Shown one piece after another: positions 8,485-17,871 of a stretch of DNA of 64,000 nt. The stretch comes from Psychromonas sp. SP041 (GTDB lineage Bacteria > Pseudomonadota > Gammaproteobacteria > Enterobacterales > Psychromonadaceae). How positions within the stretch are numbered: position 1 is the stretch's first letter; each line of letters starts with the position of its first letter. Below the pieces are notes generated by a model. The model was not told where the DNA came from. It did no database searches and saw nothing but the letters and a program-made list of their open reading frames with translations. Made by a program: the position numbers and the translations under genes. Where the stretch lies: assembly GCF_000470315.2 (NCBI RefSeq), contig NZ_CBRF02000013.1:54224-118223 (forward strand), in the 5' to 3' direction.

Positions 8485-8513
8485 TTGACCAGTTAGGAAT
8501 CAATAGTTATATT
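8485..8513 (+). promoter_or_regulatory. sigma70-type promoter, TTGACC-N17-TATATT
   Basis: Same layout as the yggX promoter. It lies 48 bases before the next start codon and just after the cheY-like stop. Confidence 0.72.
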
Positions 8514-8561
8514 ATATAGCAAGTTCAAATTATTGATAAAAACACAAACTGGTGAAATAAC

Positions 8562-9419
8562 ATGATAGAAGATAAAAAAAGTAAGAACAGTCTTAATAAA
8601 AATATAGAAGACACTGCTGAACAACAAACACAATCTCCTCCTATTTCAAAAAAGAAAAAGCGTAGTGTAATCCTGTCGGCTATCATGGGCCTACTAACAA
8701 TTGGTGTATGGAACCGAATTTTCCCAAGAAACAAAGGCACAAAAGGTTCTTGGGCTTATACTTCAATAATTCTGTTCTCAATTACCTCTGCATTCATCTG
8801 CCAAAAATACTTTAGAGCCGAAATTAACACTATGTTTAAGGACGTTTTTGCGGTCGATTTTGAATTAGTGGATAAAAGCGATAAAGAAGAGTTGCTAACA
8901 AAAATACATGCTCTCAATGATTCAACTCAGAGACTGTACTCAAAAATAGACCTAATCAATTCTGACCTTATCGAGATGACTGAAAAATACAATAAATACT
9001 ATGGCCTATATTCCATTTCCTTAGATCAGTACAGTAAAGTGAGTGAGAAACTAATGGAATTAACCAATAACCCTAAGGTTGTTGTTAAGTATTTAGAACC
9101 GGAAATCTCCCTCATTAGTTTTGATAAAATTCTAAGTGAAGTAGGCTGTAACAGTAACTTCTCAGAACAAAAGCGATTGGATATTTTCAAAGAAAAATAC
9201 CAGGGTAAATGGGTAAATTGGAGTGGTGTTATTTCGTCTGCTACAAACAGCACAGTATTAGTTAATGGTAAAAGCTCTTCAGGTTTTTCTGTCGAATTCA
9301 AAGAACAAAACGCCGGATATGATCTAATGACTAACGAACCAATCTCACTGACTTTTAAACTGGCGACTCAAGGTAATTGCGACATTCCCTTTACTGGCCA
9401 TAATGGCTACATCGAATAA
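8562..9419 (+). CDS. hypothetical membrane-anchored coiled-coil protein, 285 aa
   Basis: Not recognised. It begins with a highly charged N-terminus (residues 1-40, KKKKRS) and a hydrophobic stretch near 40-55. A clear membrane helix follows around 65-85 (SWAYTSIILFSITSAFICQK), then a coiled-coil-like region at about 105-165. The C-terminal half, near 185-285, contains KYQGKWVNWSGVISSATNS and IPFTGHNGYIE and looks like an OB-type beta domain. The layout suggests a single- or double-pass inner-membrane protein with an extracytoplasmic C-terminus. GGTG ribosome site before the ATG. Confidence 0.6.
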   Translation: MIEDKKSKNSLNKNIEDTAEQQTQSPPISKKKKRSVILSAIMGLLTIGVWNRIFPRNKGTKGSWAYTSIILFSITSAFICQKYFRAEINTMFKDVFAVDFELVDKSDKEELLTKIHALNDSTQRLYSKIDLINSDLIEMTEKYNKYYGLYSISLDQYSKVSEKLMELTNNPKVVVKYLEPEISLISFDKILSEVGCNSNFSEQKRLDIFKEKYQGKWVNWSGVISSATNSTVLVNGKSSSGFSVEFKEQNAGYDLMTNEPISLTFKLATQGNCDIPFTGHNGYIE

Positions 9420-9438
9420 CCCCTACATTTCTCTATTT

Positions 9439-9466
9439 AATGACTTAATACATTGATTGAGTCATT
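9439..9466. terminator. hairpin, probable terminator
   Basis: An 11-bp near-perfect stem AATGACTTAAT / ATTGAGTCATT with a 6-base loop, shortly after the membrane coiled-coil gene. The T-rich tail is weak. The remaining sequence up to 9670 holds no convincing gene. Confidence 0.5.
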
Positions 9467-9670
9467 AATTATACTTTAAGCGCAACATGCCCCGCCAATC
9501 CGTCCTCAGCAACAAAAAGTAACAGCACTACCGTTTTACCGTATTGAACCCATACTCCCTTCATAGCGCTTATTTGCACCATTAGAATAGAATTAAAGAG
9601 TGATAGCATACTTGAAGATATCGGCTGGTGGATATTAGTTGCGGGTGGGGAGAATGTTCGAACTTAATGA

Positions 9671-9706
9671 CAGATAACCTAGCTATTATTTACGCGAGGT
9701 TATCTG
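9671..9706. terminator. hairpin between convergent genes
   Basis: A perfect 10-bp stem CAGATAACCT / AGGTTATCTG with a 16-base loop, directly beyond the 3' end of the minus-strand DUF3592-type gene. No clean T run on that strand, so termination is likely but not certain. Confidence 0.45.
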
Positions 9707-9713
9707 CATTTCA

Positions 9714-10316
9714 TTAAAAAATAAGTAGAGGAAGGTCTTTACTTAATATAGACATAATAATAAGAGCAACCCCGCCAAGAAAATGAGGAACAAATAACAC
9801 AAAAGCGCTATTTAGCTCGCTTTCAATCTCTGATTTACTTACTTTTCTGATATATGACTCAGCACTGTCTTCAGGATTAACAAATACATTTATTTTTGAT
9901 CCAACCTTTACTTTATTAGCAATATCGAAATCTAAAACTGAGGGAAGTAACCCAATAGCCCTACTTGTCATGATCTTTCCATTGTAAGTATATTCATACG
10001 ATACGTTTACTCCACCGTAAATGAGATTATCTTCTTTTACTTTAGTTAGGTTTTTAATAAATTCAATTTCAAATCTTTCTTTTTCAATAGGTCCTTCAAT
10101 ATCTGATGAGTCTGGAGAAATACCAGGGAATGCATGATCACAATTAACTTCAACCTTGATAACTTTAGCTGTTATTTTTTCCCAAGAATTAATCTCTTTG
10201 TTTAATGCTCTAAGTGTATTAGAACTTGCTACTCTCATCCGTAAATTATTAGATGCATTAAATACAAGACATGCTCCGCACATGAATATTAAAATAGTTA
10301 GTAATATAGAGAACAT
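9714..10316 (-). CDS. DUF3592-type membrane protein, 200 aa
   Basis: An N-terminal membrane helix (about residues 1-22) and a C-terminal one (about 175-197) bracket a beta-rich extracytoplasmic domain. The domain runs from a W-x-x-x-x-A-x-V strand through VSYEYTYNGKIMTSRAIGL and IANKVKVGSKINVFVNPEDS, the usual DUF3592 pattern in which a chemically simple membrane-bound beta domain ends in vxVyYnPxxP. Function of the family is unknown. It is adjacent to a second DUF3592-type gene on the same strand with only nine bases between them, so the two form an operon and perhaps a heteromer. Confidence 0.65.
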   Translation of the reverse strand: MFSILLTILIFMCGACLVFNASNNLRMRVASSNTLRALNKEINSWEKITAKVIKVEVNCDHAFPGISPDSSDIEGPIEKERFEIEFIKNLTKVKEDNLIYGGVNVSYEYTYNGKIMTSRAIGLLPSVLDFDIANKVKVGSKINVFVNPEDSAESYIRKVSKSEIESELNSAFVLFVPHFLGGVALIIMSILSKDLPLLIF

Positions 10317-10325
10317 TGCTTATTC

Positions 10326-10769
10326 CTAAATAAAAAAGAAAAGTGTAAATAGAGACAGGAGGATAACCGACAAGATGAATAGCATAGTGTTAACTAAACT
10401 TCCGTGTTTTAATGGTGCTATCAATACATTTTTATATGGTTTTTCGGGGCAATGATAAATATCAACACTTGAGCCCGGCTTTGTTCTGCCAAGTATTCTT
10501 GAAACTACTCTTTTGTCTCCTTCAAAAAGACTGGGCGTAAAGCAGCCGTATCTTGTTCCGTTGACTTCAAATGACGCGAAGAAGTGATTTACAGTTTTTT
10601 TACCATCGATTCTTTCATATGGTGTCGTTGTCACCCTTGAATCTTCAACCGTGCATGTTGTTTTTACCCAGCCGTTGGCTGCTTCAATACGAGCCAACAG
10701 CGCGAAGAGCCTCTTGCCTCTCCAAATTACGATCCCTAATAGAAGGATGAATGACAGAAAAATAAGCAT
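10326..10769 (-). CDS. DUF3592-type membrane protein, 147 aa
   Basis: Same architecture as its downstream neighbour: an N-terminal helix (about 1-25), a domain with GWVKTTCTVEDSRVTTTPYE, HFFASFEVNGTRYGC and KPGSSVDIYHCPEKPYKNVLI, and a C-terminal helix (about 125-147). The VDIYHCPEKP segment is the family hallmark. First gene of the two-gene operon. Leader motif AACTGGTAAATATT precedes the ATG. Function unknown. Confidence 0.65.
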   Translation of the reverse strand: MLIFLSFILLLGIVIWRGKRLFALLARIEAANGWVKTTCTVEDSRVTTTPYERIDGKKTVNHFFASFEVNGTRYGCFTPSLFEGDKRVVSRILGRTKPGSSVDIYHCPEKPYKNVLIAPLKHGSLVNTMLFILSVILLSLFTLFFFI

Positions 10770-10858
10770 AATATTTACCAGTTAAATAAGAAACATTTTA
10801 ACATAAATATATTGACCATACAGGTGTTTATTGGAATATAAAGTAATTATGCAAATTG

Positions 10859-11701
10859 TTATTTTATCGAACGAATAAAGAATTCAAAAATTTCATCACT
10901 TTTTAAAACTGTCTTTAGCCCTACTTCGAAATCATCTAAAGATTTTTTATTAAAATCTACTTCATTAAGTATGTAGCTGGTGGCATATTCTACTTGTCCA
11001 TTCTTTTGAAACTCAGTTAATCTTTCTTCAGCTACTAAAGCAATATCGCTTTTACTCCTAGCATATAACGCCAATGCGTCAGCATATGATTCTGTAAGCA
11101 GGCCATTGAATGCCTTGGTGTATATTTGTAAATTATCTCTTCCTAAACGAGACTTAATTTTGTTTTCAACATTGATCCCCTCATTGTTGGGGAAAAGGTA
11201 GTTGAACGTATTGCTAATACCTTTGGCCTCCAGATAGCAGTGTGCCATTTCATGCTCCAGTGCAATTCCCTTTAGGCCGGGATAATTGAATCTATTGCGC
11301 AAACTTATTAAACAAAGTGAGGTTCCATTAAAACTTATATATCGCGAGTCTGAAAAATATAGATCTCTAGTTAGTGCAGAGCTTTCAATGGAACTTGCAG
11401 CACTGTTCATTAACAATTCAAATGTCACTTGATCACTATTTTTAAGGGGAACGTCCGAAATAAACGATAAAGCATCTTCTTTATCGTTTATCGGAACAGA
11501 AATAAAAAGCTCTTTGAACTTATCGAAGCCACGGCGATAGTCGTCAATATCTGACAAAGGGTCAGGACTATTAGGAAAATGCTTTTTTAAACCATTGTAA
11601 TAGTTAGTTGACTTGTTTCCAGCTAACTGATCTAAAACTATTAATGAAGCTAAAATAAATAGTGGAATAAGGAAAATGTACTTTTTATTCTTTAAAATCA
11701 A
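10859..11701 (-). CDS. membrane-anchored HExxH (gluzincin-like) putative metallopeptidase
   Basis: A hydrophobic N-terminal anchor (KYIFLIPLFILASLIVLDQL) is followed by a periplasmic domain with ALEHEMAHCYLEAKG, a canonical HExxH zinc site. LLTESYADALALYARS lies about 50 residues later and could supply the third, glutamate ligand as in gluzincins. Proteolysis is inferred from these motifs only. The open frame reaches a GTG at 11743, but that codon lies inside the promoter's -10 region. I therefore place the start at the in-frame TTG at 11701, preceded by a GGTGA ribosome site. A second protein of similar design is coded at 57.4 kb. Confidence 0.62.
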   Translation of the reverse strand: MILKNKKYIFLIPLFILASLIVLDQLAGNKSTNYYNGLKKHFPNSPDPLSDIDDYRRGFDKFKELFISVPINDKEDALSFISDVPLKNSDQVTFELLMNSAASSIESSALTRDLYFSDSRYISFNGTSLCLISLRNRFNYPGLKGIALEHEMAHCYLEAKGISNTFNYLFPNNEGINVENKIKSRLGRDNLQIYTKAFNGLLTESYADALALYARSKSDIALVAEERLTEFQKNGQVEYATSYILNEVDFNKKSLDDFEVGLKTVLKSDEIFEFFIRSIK

Positions 11702-11732
11702 AACATCACCAATAAATGCAACAGAGACACAT

Positions 11733-11761
11733 TTTATAGTCACAATTTAGAGGATTGTCAA
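11733..11761 (-). promoter_or_regulatory. sigma70-type promoter, TTGACA-N17-TATAAA
   Basis: A perfect -35 and good -10 with 17-base spacing on the minus strand, abutting the stop codon of the RNase H gene. It decides the start of the downstream HExxH protein because the upstream part of that open frame is promoter sequence. Confidence 0.72.
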
Positions 11762-12826
11762 CTATCCGTGTGATAGTCCTTGCTCATTACTCTCTGCTCT
11801 CGACATTTGTGCTGCCTTTTGCATAAATGAATTAGTACACTCGGCTTTTAAACTATCGAAGGCTCTTATTTTAGGATTCATTATTAAGTTAGAGATAGCA
11901 TCTGAGTGACTTAGTCCTCCTTCTATTTTTCGCCTAGCCTCATCAACCCTTTCAAGCACGATATTCGGTAAAATTTCTTTGAGTAAGTCTTCATTAAAAA
12001 ATCCTGCTGGCTTAGTAGAAATAAAGCGAACCGCCTCATCTTTTGAAAAGACCGAAGCATTAATATTTTTTATAAAAATGTTTTTAGGTATTAATTTATT
12101 GCTTAAAGATAAATCTGGGTTATTTAAATAAAGTAAGTTTGCTTGTATTGCTTTAATTACCCCAAGAGTAGATACCTTATCGGCCTTATGGTTGCCAAGA
12201 ATATCTTCCACATACCTCCTTTCAATTTTATTAAAATCATAAGGGTTTATTTCTTTTGCCTCTTCATCAGATAAAGTATGCGACCTAATCCATCTAGCAC
12301 TAAGGCTAGTTATATTAGAGTCTTGGTAAATGCAGTCACTGATTGCTTTCCATATTTTCAGGTTTCTAAACTCCGCCCTTTCAGATTTACTGGCGCTTTC
12401 CATCGCGTTCTTCGACCGCGTATGAAAGTCATGAACATGATCCCAAATGTCTTTAAGTCCCGTTATAACATAAGCGCTATCTGAAACTATCTCAATGTGA
12501 CTTGGCTTATTGTTATATTTAAGCGCTGACAAAACACTGTATAGTTCTGCTTCTGTAGCAGAGGTATTATCTATTTGTCCATACCTTGAAAACTCTTTGG
12601 AGTGTCCGAAATTATTAATGCTTTTACATGCAAAGCCATAGCCACCAAAAGACCTTCCGTCACTCGTTACATCAGCCCCATAGGCCGAACCATCTGTATA
12701 AATTGTTAGTTTTCCGCTTCTATCAGTTTTCCCTGAAAATTCTTTAATAATGTGCATTTTATTTAGTGCATCATCTTTCGCTGGTCGATAGTTATTTAAA
12801 ATGCTCGTCCTATTTTCATCCCTCAT
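11762..12826 (-). CDS. RNase H-fold protein with extra C-terminal domain, 354 aa
   Basis: Residues about 38-230 form an RNase HI domain: IYTDGSAYG (Asp45), ATEAELYSVL (Glu94), IVSDSAYVITGL (Asp116), ARWIRSHT and GNHKADKVS with the last Asp. All four acidic positions of the fold are present, so cleavage of RNA in RNA:DNA hybrids is expected. The C-terminal 120 residues are unrecognised and helical. The open frame runs up to 12892, but ATG at 12826 has an AAGGTGAT ribosome site at good spacing and is preferred. It lies upstream of, but is transcribed separately from, the HExxH gene. Confidence 0.8.
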   Translation of the reverse strand: MRDENRTSILNNYRPAKDDALNKMHIIKEFSGKTDRSGKLTIYTDGSAYGADVTSDGRSFGGYGFACKSINNFGHSKEFSRYGQIDNTSATEAELYSVLSALKYNNKPSHIEIVSDSAYVITGLKDIWDHVHDFHTRSKNAMESASKSERAEFRNLKIWKAISDCIYQDSNITSLSARWIRSHTLSDEEAKEINPYDFNKIERRYVEDILGNHKADKVSTLGVIKAIQANLLYLNNPDLSLSNKLIPKNIFIKNINASVFSKDEAVRFISTKPAGFFNEDLLKEILPNIVLERVDEARRKIEGGLSHSDAISNLIMNPKIRAFDSLKAECTNSFMQKAAQMSRAESNEQGLSHG

Positions 12827-13081
12827 ATCAATCACCTTAAATTGACACTGCTTTTGTCTGGCTAACAGTATCTGTATTGACAAAAACATCATTTATTTAA
12901 TTATTACTTTAACTTACAATAAGTAAAAATGATACGACCTGGAGGCTTGATACCACCGACCATACTAAAAATTGTATATTTATGTCTTTAGCTAACCCTC
13001 AGATATTAAAAGGTTTTAAGGTAAGTAAATATCAATATAAAATATATTTAAATACATGAAATTGCTTTTTAGGAAAATCAC

Positions 13082-13876
13082 ATGATAAAAATAATAGAAC
13101 AAGACAGTAATTGGTCTCATGCTATTGTGGAGTTCGACGATCAAAAATACCTGATGAGCCCACCCTACGTGTCAGGCAAAAAAATAAAGCACTCAACAGA
13201 AAGTAAGCAGTATTTAGCGACGTTCAAAAGCCCGGAAGATGCTCAAAGATATATGATGACCGTATTTGCTTCTGACAATCTGGAAAGTATTATGGCCATC
13301 TGGAAGAAATACAGCTCCTCTGGAATGGGCGCAATTAATTTAAGTAAAATGGCAGAGATGGCAATAAAAAATGCACAGTCAGACTTTAATATTGGCGTAT
13401 TTCCAGAAAGAGAGCTTGTAGAATTACACACTCTTCATGTCGGTTTTGGTTTGAGTGATGGATGCAATAGAAAGGTAGCCGAGCTTATTAGGAAAAATGC
13501 TGAACTTTACCCAGAAGAAATGAGCTCTTTTAGTTTGAAAATGAGTAGGAAGCCTGCTTGTTATTCTGATAGGCAAGCAGATATTCTGGATTATGCAGGA
13601 AGAATGCTTCGCATTAGTGATAACCCAAGGAAATCTCTTTATATTCTCATGTCTTTTAGTTTGCACATTAATATAGAGCCCAGATTTAAAGACCGTTTTG
13701 ATGCATTGCTTACAAAAGCAAAGAAGGAAGAAACCAAGTTTGCGATTAAAAACGGTGAAAGTTTAGCTAAGCCTTGGCAAAAATATGTAGGCTCAACTCC
13801 GAACATGAAAATGAACGCCTATAACAAACATGGTGTATCACAAGGAGATCAAACAAAAAAATCATCTACCAGTTAA
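13082..13876 (+). CDS. hypothetical protein, 264 aa
   Basis: Not recognised. Soluble, with an N-terminal alpha/beta region of about 60 residues (SHAIVEFDDQKYLMSPPY, then FKSPEDAQRYMM). A helical middle follows, and a disordered basic tail rich in K, N and S. No membrane segment or enzyme motif. It ends seven bases short of a convergent gene. The 255-base gap before it (from the RNase H start) is A+T-rich and shows a TTGACA-like hexamer near 12871 but no firm promoter. Confidence 0.55.
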   Translation: MIKIIEQDSNWSHAIVEFDDQKYLMSPPYVSGKKIKHSTESKQYLATFKSPEDAQRYMMTVFASDNLESIMAIWKKYSSSGMGAINLSKMAEMAIKNAQSDFNIGVFPERELVELHTLHVGFGLSDGCNRKVAELIRKNAELYPEEMSSFSLKMSRKPACYSDRQADILDYAGRMLRISDNPRKSLYILMSFSLHINIEPRFKDRFDALLTKAKKEETKFAIKNGESLAKPWQKYVGSTPNMKMNAYNKHGVSQGDQTKKSSTS

Positions 13877-13882
13877 TTAAAA

Positions 13883-14230
13883 TTAATTTTTCTTCAAATA
13901 ACTTGATAACTTTGGAGGTCTGTTTAAGTGACGCACAACAGATCTTCTACTTTTCATGCCTTGCGGGGAGCTCGCAGTAAGAAGTGCCTTTTTCCAAGCT
14001 TTTTTCCAGCCTATTTTAGCAATTGAAATATGAATAGTCCCTTCTCGCATCGTCACTCTGAATACAGGTGTTTTTCTTGTGCGGCCAGCCATGTATCTCG
14101 TCTTTAATTTAAGCGAAATCTCGTTAATAAACGTCGGTTGCAAGTCTTTTTTAAACTTAACCGTTCTCCAATCAGGATTTCTTGTGCTTCTGGCGATATT
14201 AGTCTCTAACGACTGGGATTTTAATGTCAT
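13883..14230 (-). CDS. small basic protein, possible AP2-like DNA-binding fold, 115 aa
   Basis: Strongly basic. The middle (TPVFRVTMREGTIHISIAKI followed by GWKKAWKKALLTA) is a three-strand-plus-helix arrangement reminiscent of AP2-type DNA-binding domains in mobile-element proteins. There is no decisive motif, so this is a structural guess. The C-terminus (SRRSVVRHLNRPPKL) is also basic. It is convergent with the preceding gene and stands alone. Confidence 0.45.
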   Translation of the reverse strand: MTLKSQSLETNIARSTRNPDWRTVKFKKDLQPTFINEISLKLKTRYMAGRTRKTPVFRVTMREGTIHISIAKIGWKKAWKKALLTASSPQGMKSRRSVVRHLNRPPKLSSYLKKN

Positions 14231-14456
14231 AAAAACATGCCTTATTTAATGCTTATATAACTTATTATTTCACTAATTGTTAATTTTGGCAAGTTCCACC
14301 AGCGGCGCTTAAACATAAGTGTCGAGGAACGAGACATTCTACTTATTAACCAAACAAGATAACGGTCTACTTTTCGAACAAATTAATTTATTTTTTATTG
14401 GCATTATTTTTCCATAAACGTATATTGACAGTATCGAAATTATTTGGAATGAATTT

Positions 14457-15356
14457 ATGTTTACTGCCATCGATGTTAGAGACTCGTTATTAAACTTTGA
14501 AAACTCACTTCTTGGGTTTATCCAAGAGATAAGTAGTTGTAATGATATAAATGTGCCCGCCTCTAATTTCTTTTCGGATGAAGTAAACAAAGATGCCTCA
14601 AAATTAGGCTCAATTAACAGAGCAATTAAAGCTTATTCAGACATATGGTATTTAGATGATGAAGATGGAAGAACGACCAGGACTTATCAGGGCATTATTT
14701 CTGGAGGTGATTCGTTAATAGACGCGGCTCGCTTGCTCAATACACACAAGACCGAGTTCCAAGAGGCTGTTAAAGGCTATACTAAAGGCATGTCTCTTAA
14801 TGACATCAAAGACGTTAAGAGCTACTTATCTTCATCTTTGCATGGTAGAAAACGACTAGTCAGACTAAATTTGCAGAGATTAAACCTAAATTCGTGTTAT
14901 CGAAAAGTGCCATATCTGATAGAGCCGGTAAATAAAATCACCTACTCACTGCTGACCCGTGGAAAATCGATTAAAAAGCTTAAGGTATCTGAAGTCAGAG
15001 AGATGCTTAAAGCGTTAGGAGGAACCCCACCTTACCCAGAAAGAATAGATATTCAGCTTAATATACTGGCACAATTTAGTGATCACATGGAAATGGCTAG
15101 AATTCAGGAGAATAGCCCGATCATTAAGGCCAATATAAGCTTAATAGAGAGAGATCTGGATGGTAAGCTTAAGTATCTATCTAAAAAGCCACCGCTGCCT
15201 ATTGTGTTGCACTCAGATGTTCTTCCTGCTTATAGATTTTATACTGATTCACATTCAAATAAAGATGATGATGGATTTAGAAAAATTAGAGATGATAAGA
15301 AGCTCGAAGATGAGCCAACAATAAAAAGCTTAAGAGTTCATCGCTATTTGTCTTAG
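14457..15356 (+). CDS. hypothetical protein, 299 aa
   Basis: Not recognised. Mostly helical and soluble. Residues 95-150 include KGMSLNDIKDVKSYLSSSL and a basic patch GRKRLVRLNLQRLNL. The C-terminus is highly charged (KDDDGFRKIRDDKKLEDEP). A TTGACA hexamer 35 bases before the ATG suggests a promoter but the -10 is poor. No neighbour gives a functional clue. The following 217 bases hold only the next gene's promoter. Confidence 0.55.
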   Translation: MFTAIDVRDSLLNFENSLLGFIQEISSCNDINVPASNFFSDEVNKDASKLGSINRAIKAYSDIWYLDDEDGRTTRTYQGIISGGDSLIDAARLLNTHKTEFQEAVKGYTKGMSLNDIKDVKSYLSSSLHGRKRLVRLNLQRLNLNSCYRKVPYLIEPVNKITYSLLTRGKSIKKLKVSEVREMLKALGGTPPYPERIDIQLNILAQFSDHMEMARIQENSPIIKANISLIERDLDGKLKYLSKKPPLPIVLHSDVLPAYRFYTDSHSNKDDDGFRKIRDDKKLEDEPTIKSLRVHRYLS

Positions 15357-15496
15357 CATTGTTAATCTATATGCACTAAATTAACGGTGTATATAGATAT
15401 ATTTTTATCATGAAAAACATTTTACATTGTAGTATTTAACTTTAAGTTGAGTTAATTTCATTAATATTTTTCTGTAAAAATATACAAACCTTGAAA

Positions 15497-15524
15497 TTGA
15501 CTTTTATATTAAATACGTTATATT
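15497..15524 (+). promoter_or_regulatory. sigma70-type promoter, TTGACT-N16-TATATT
   Basis: Near-consensus hexamers upstream of the coiled-coil/AAA+ gene group. The leader is about 45 bases and ends in a GGAGAATTAAGT ribosome site. Confidence 0.65.
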
Positions 15525-15573
15525 AATGAATATTAAGTTATTGTTAACATTTTAATAAATTGGAGAATTAAGT

Positions 15574-16647
15574 ATGTGGGAAGAGACAGTAAAGCAGCTT
15601 GAAGAAGAGCAGCAGAAGCAAGAAAAGGTAATTACAGATGCCTCTATTGCTTTTGAAGAAATCAGTGAAAAAGCAAGTATTGGTGATTTTGAATTTGAAG
15701 TTGATATTGAAAATGCAAAGTTATCGGATGTTAAAAAGTCAGGTGAAAAGTTAAATGACAATATTGCACGAATGATTTCTGGCTTAGATAATACAACTCG
15801 TGGTATTGATGGCAATCTTTCTGAAATGGGAAAACTAACCTTTAGTGAAAAATTCATTAAAGTATTTAGTCGTGATAAGGCACAAGAAATGCGCACCACT
15901 CGTATTTCTGAGTCAGATATTTCAGAGAATTTAAATGAACTTATCTTGCAATCAGATTCTATTCAAAATATTTTGATCCGCCAAGAAAGCTTGCTTGTTA
16001 CAGAGCGTGATCGCGGTACTGTGAATTATAAAAGAACACTTGATTTACGCCAAGAAACGGTTGAAGAGTTGGATTCTGTTCGCACGAAAATGCTTGAGAT
16101 TGATCCTATTATTATGGGTATGCAATCTGAATTAGACGTAGAAACATCGGTAACTGAAAGAACAATTATTGAAACCAAAATTTCTGAACAACAAGAAAAG
16201 CTTAACGTGCTTAAAAACGAAGAATCTAAGTTGTTATCACGCAGTCAGTCTTTAGAAAAATACATTGTTCAAAACAAAGTGCATATTCAATCACTTGAAA
16301 GTCAGCTTACGTCACAACAGGTGCTTATTGATCGTCTGAAGACGGATACTGATCAGCATTTAGTTCTGTTTAAGCAGTATGAAGTTTCTTTGAAGACAGC
16401 TCAACAACAAGAAGCGGCCCACCAGCTTACTGAAATTGGCTCTAAGGCAAGTAAGGGAGCAATGGTTGGTATGGCTCAAATTGGTGCTGCGACGTCAAAT
16501 CGATTGGCAGATGCGCTTGAAAACCACGCGGGTGAAATGATTGATGTTAAAGAGGTTGCCAGAAAACAAATTGAATCTCATGATCGATTCAATCGTCGTT
16601 TTGCTCATGTTTTAGATGACCATGATAAAGGAAGTTACACTGATTAA
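15574..16647 (+). CDS. coiled-coil protein, distantly TelA-like, 357 aa
   Basis: Almost wholly helical. A Glu/Gln-rich start (WEETVKQLEEEQQKQEK) is followed by long heptad-type segments around residues 115-275 and a small-residue stretch near 290-315 (GSKASKGAMVGMAQIGAATS). The order of long helices and the LKTAQQQEAAHQLTEIG segment recalls the end of TelA/KlaB toxic-anion-resistance proteins (QMVLALGL..QQ), but the match is too weak to assign. No membrane helix. It heads a three-gene group with an unknown protein and an AAA+ ATPase. A terminator after it suggests that it is made in excess over the other two. Confidence 0.65.
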   Translation: MWEETVKQLEEEQQKQEKVITDASIAFEEISEKASIGDFEFEVDIENAKLSDVKKSGEKLNDNIARMISGLDNTTRGIDGNLSEMGKLTFSEKFIKVFSRDKAQEMRTTRISESDISENLNELILQSDSIQNILIRQESLLVTERDRGTVNYKRTLDLRQETVEELDSVRTKMLEIDPIIMGMQSELDVETSVTERTIIETKISEQQEKLNVLKNEESKLLSRSQSLEKYIVQNKVHIQSLESQLTSQQVLIDRLKTDTDQHLVLFKQYEVSLKTAQQQEAAHQLTEIGSKASKGAMVGMAQIGAATSNRLADALENHAGEMIDVKEVARKQIESHDRFNRRFAHVLDDHDKGSYTD

Positions 16648-16668
16648 CAGTGTATGTTCTTGCCAATG

Positions 16669-16699
16669 GACTAATAGCATTTTGTTATTAGTCTTTTTA
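16669..16699 (+). terminator. intrinsic terminator inside the gene group
   Basis: Stem GACTAATA / TATTAGTC, loop of 9 bases, then a T-rich tail. It lies between the first and second genes of the coiled-coil/AAA+ group; no consensus promoter follows it. It is therefore likely a partial terminator that sets unequal expression. Confidence 0.7.
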
Positions 16700-16731
16700 T
16701 TTTTAGTAGTAGATTTAATGAAGGTAAATTA

Positions 16732-17853
16732 ATGACCGACCATAATAGAGAGTGTTCAGAGTTATTAAGTAATGAAGACACTAAGACCTATTTTAATGTG
16801 ATTAATGGGGTATTTGATAAGTTAATTAAAGTGTTTGAACAATCAGGCGATGGCGAGAGTGACTTTATTAATAACCTTGTAATATGTCCTTACTTAGCTT
16901 CATTAAAGAAGACAATGATGGCCATTCATATGCGCCATTATTTTAATGCGCAGCCGAACAATCGTAATAATGACCGACTTTATATCAGTATCGTTGATTC
17001 AGGCTTTCCACTGGAGAAAGAGATTAGATATATTGAATCTGGCTTATCTTCTTTAGATGAGAAGCTGAACGCGATGAGTACTGTTGAAGAGTTGAAAAGC
17101 CAAATTTTAAATACTGCTATATCGGACCGAAAAATAGATAAGAGCTTGCAATATGAGTTATCTCAGCGTCTTTTTTATGAGTATATTAAAGAAAATAGAG
17201 AAGACTTATTCTTATCATTCAATAACCCAACGTTAGTTGATTTGGGTGTCAAAGAAAACGAAAAGCATTCTTATATGGTTTATTGGTCTACTTATGATCC
17301 AGTAAAGAACCACCCTACTGTTTATGTTATGTATTTTTATTCTTCATTTAGTAATGTGGCGGAAGTATTGTCTTCTCCTGACTATAAAAAAATGTCTGAT
17401 ATTATTAACAATAATTCGCTTACCTCAATTTTATTGTTAAATATGGTTACGAACATTGATAAGAACTGCGAATTTATACAGCCTAAGAAAATAAGTCGGT
17501 ACCACTTGGGCCCTATTTATAAAAACGGCATTACACAACATAACGATTCTATTAACGACATTCTTGATGAGTGCAATAAGCCTGAAAATAATTGGGTATT
17601 TTGTTTAAGTGAGGAATGCATCCTTTCTAAGGGAGAAAAGACAGAAAAGAAAAGTCTTTTCTTGGATAGTACATATCAGATATTTGACGTCGACTCGCAA
17701 GATACTGCAGCGAATCAGTCTCGGGTGACTTCATTAAATCAAATGATTGTTGTCCCATACGAAATTTACCAAAGGCTTGGGGAGTTCCCTCTCAACCCCT
17801 TACACAGAAGCAAAAAATTCGTTGTTAAAGACGACGAAGTTTTATATTTATAG
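16732..17853 (+). CDS. hypothetical protein, 373 aa, partner of AAA+ ATPase
   Basis: Not recognised. A soluble alpha/beta protein. The N-terminal third is helical, the middle (HSYMVYWSTYDPVKNHPTV) is beta-rich, and the C-terminus has LNQMIVVPYEIYQRLGEFPL and a short final strand VVKDDEVLYL. Only 18 bases separate it from the AAA+ ATPase gene, so the two are translated from one message. It could be the adaptor or substrate-recognition subunit of that ATPase (inference from position). Confidence 0.62.
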   Translation: MTDHNRECSELLSNEDTKTYFNVINGVFDKLIKVFEQSGDGESDFINNLVICPYLASLKKTMMAIHMRHYFNAQPNNRNNDRLYISIVDSGFPLEKEIRYIESGLSSLDEKLNAMSTVEELKSQILNTAISDRKIDKSLQYELSQRLFYEYIKENREDLFLSFNNPTLVDLGVKENEKHSYMVYWSTYDPVKNHPTVYVMYFYSSFSNVAEVLSSPDYKKMSDIINNNSLTSILLLNMVTNIDKNCEFIQPKKISRYHLGPIYKNGITQHNDSINDILDECNKPENNWVFCLSEECILSKGEKTEKKSLFLDSTYQIFDVDSQDTAANQSRVTSLNQMIVVPYEIYQRLGEFPLNPLHRSKKFVVKDDEVLYL

Positions 17854-17871
17854 ATTGATAGGAATAACATA

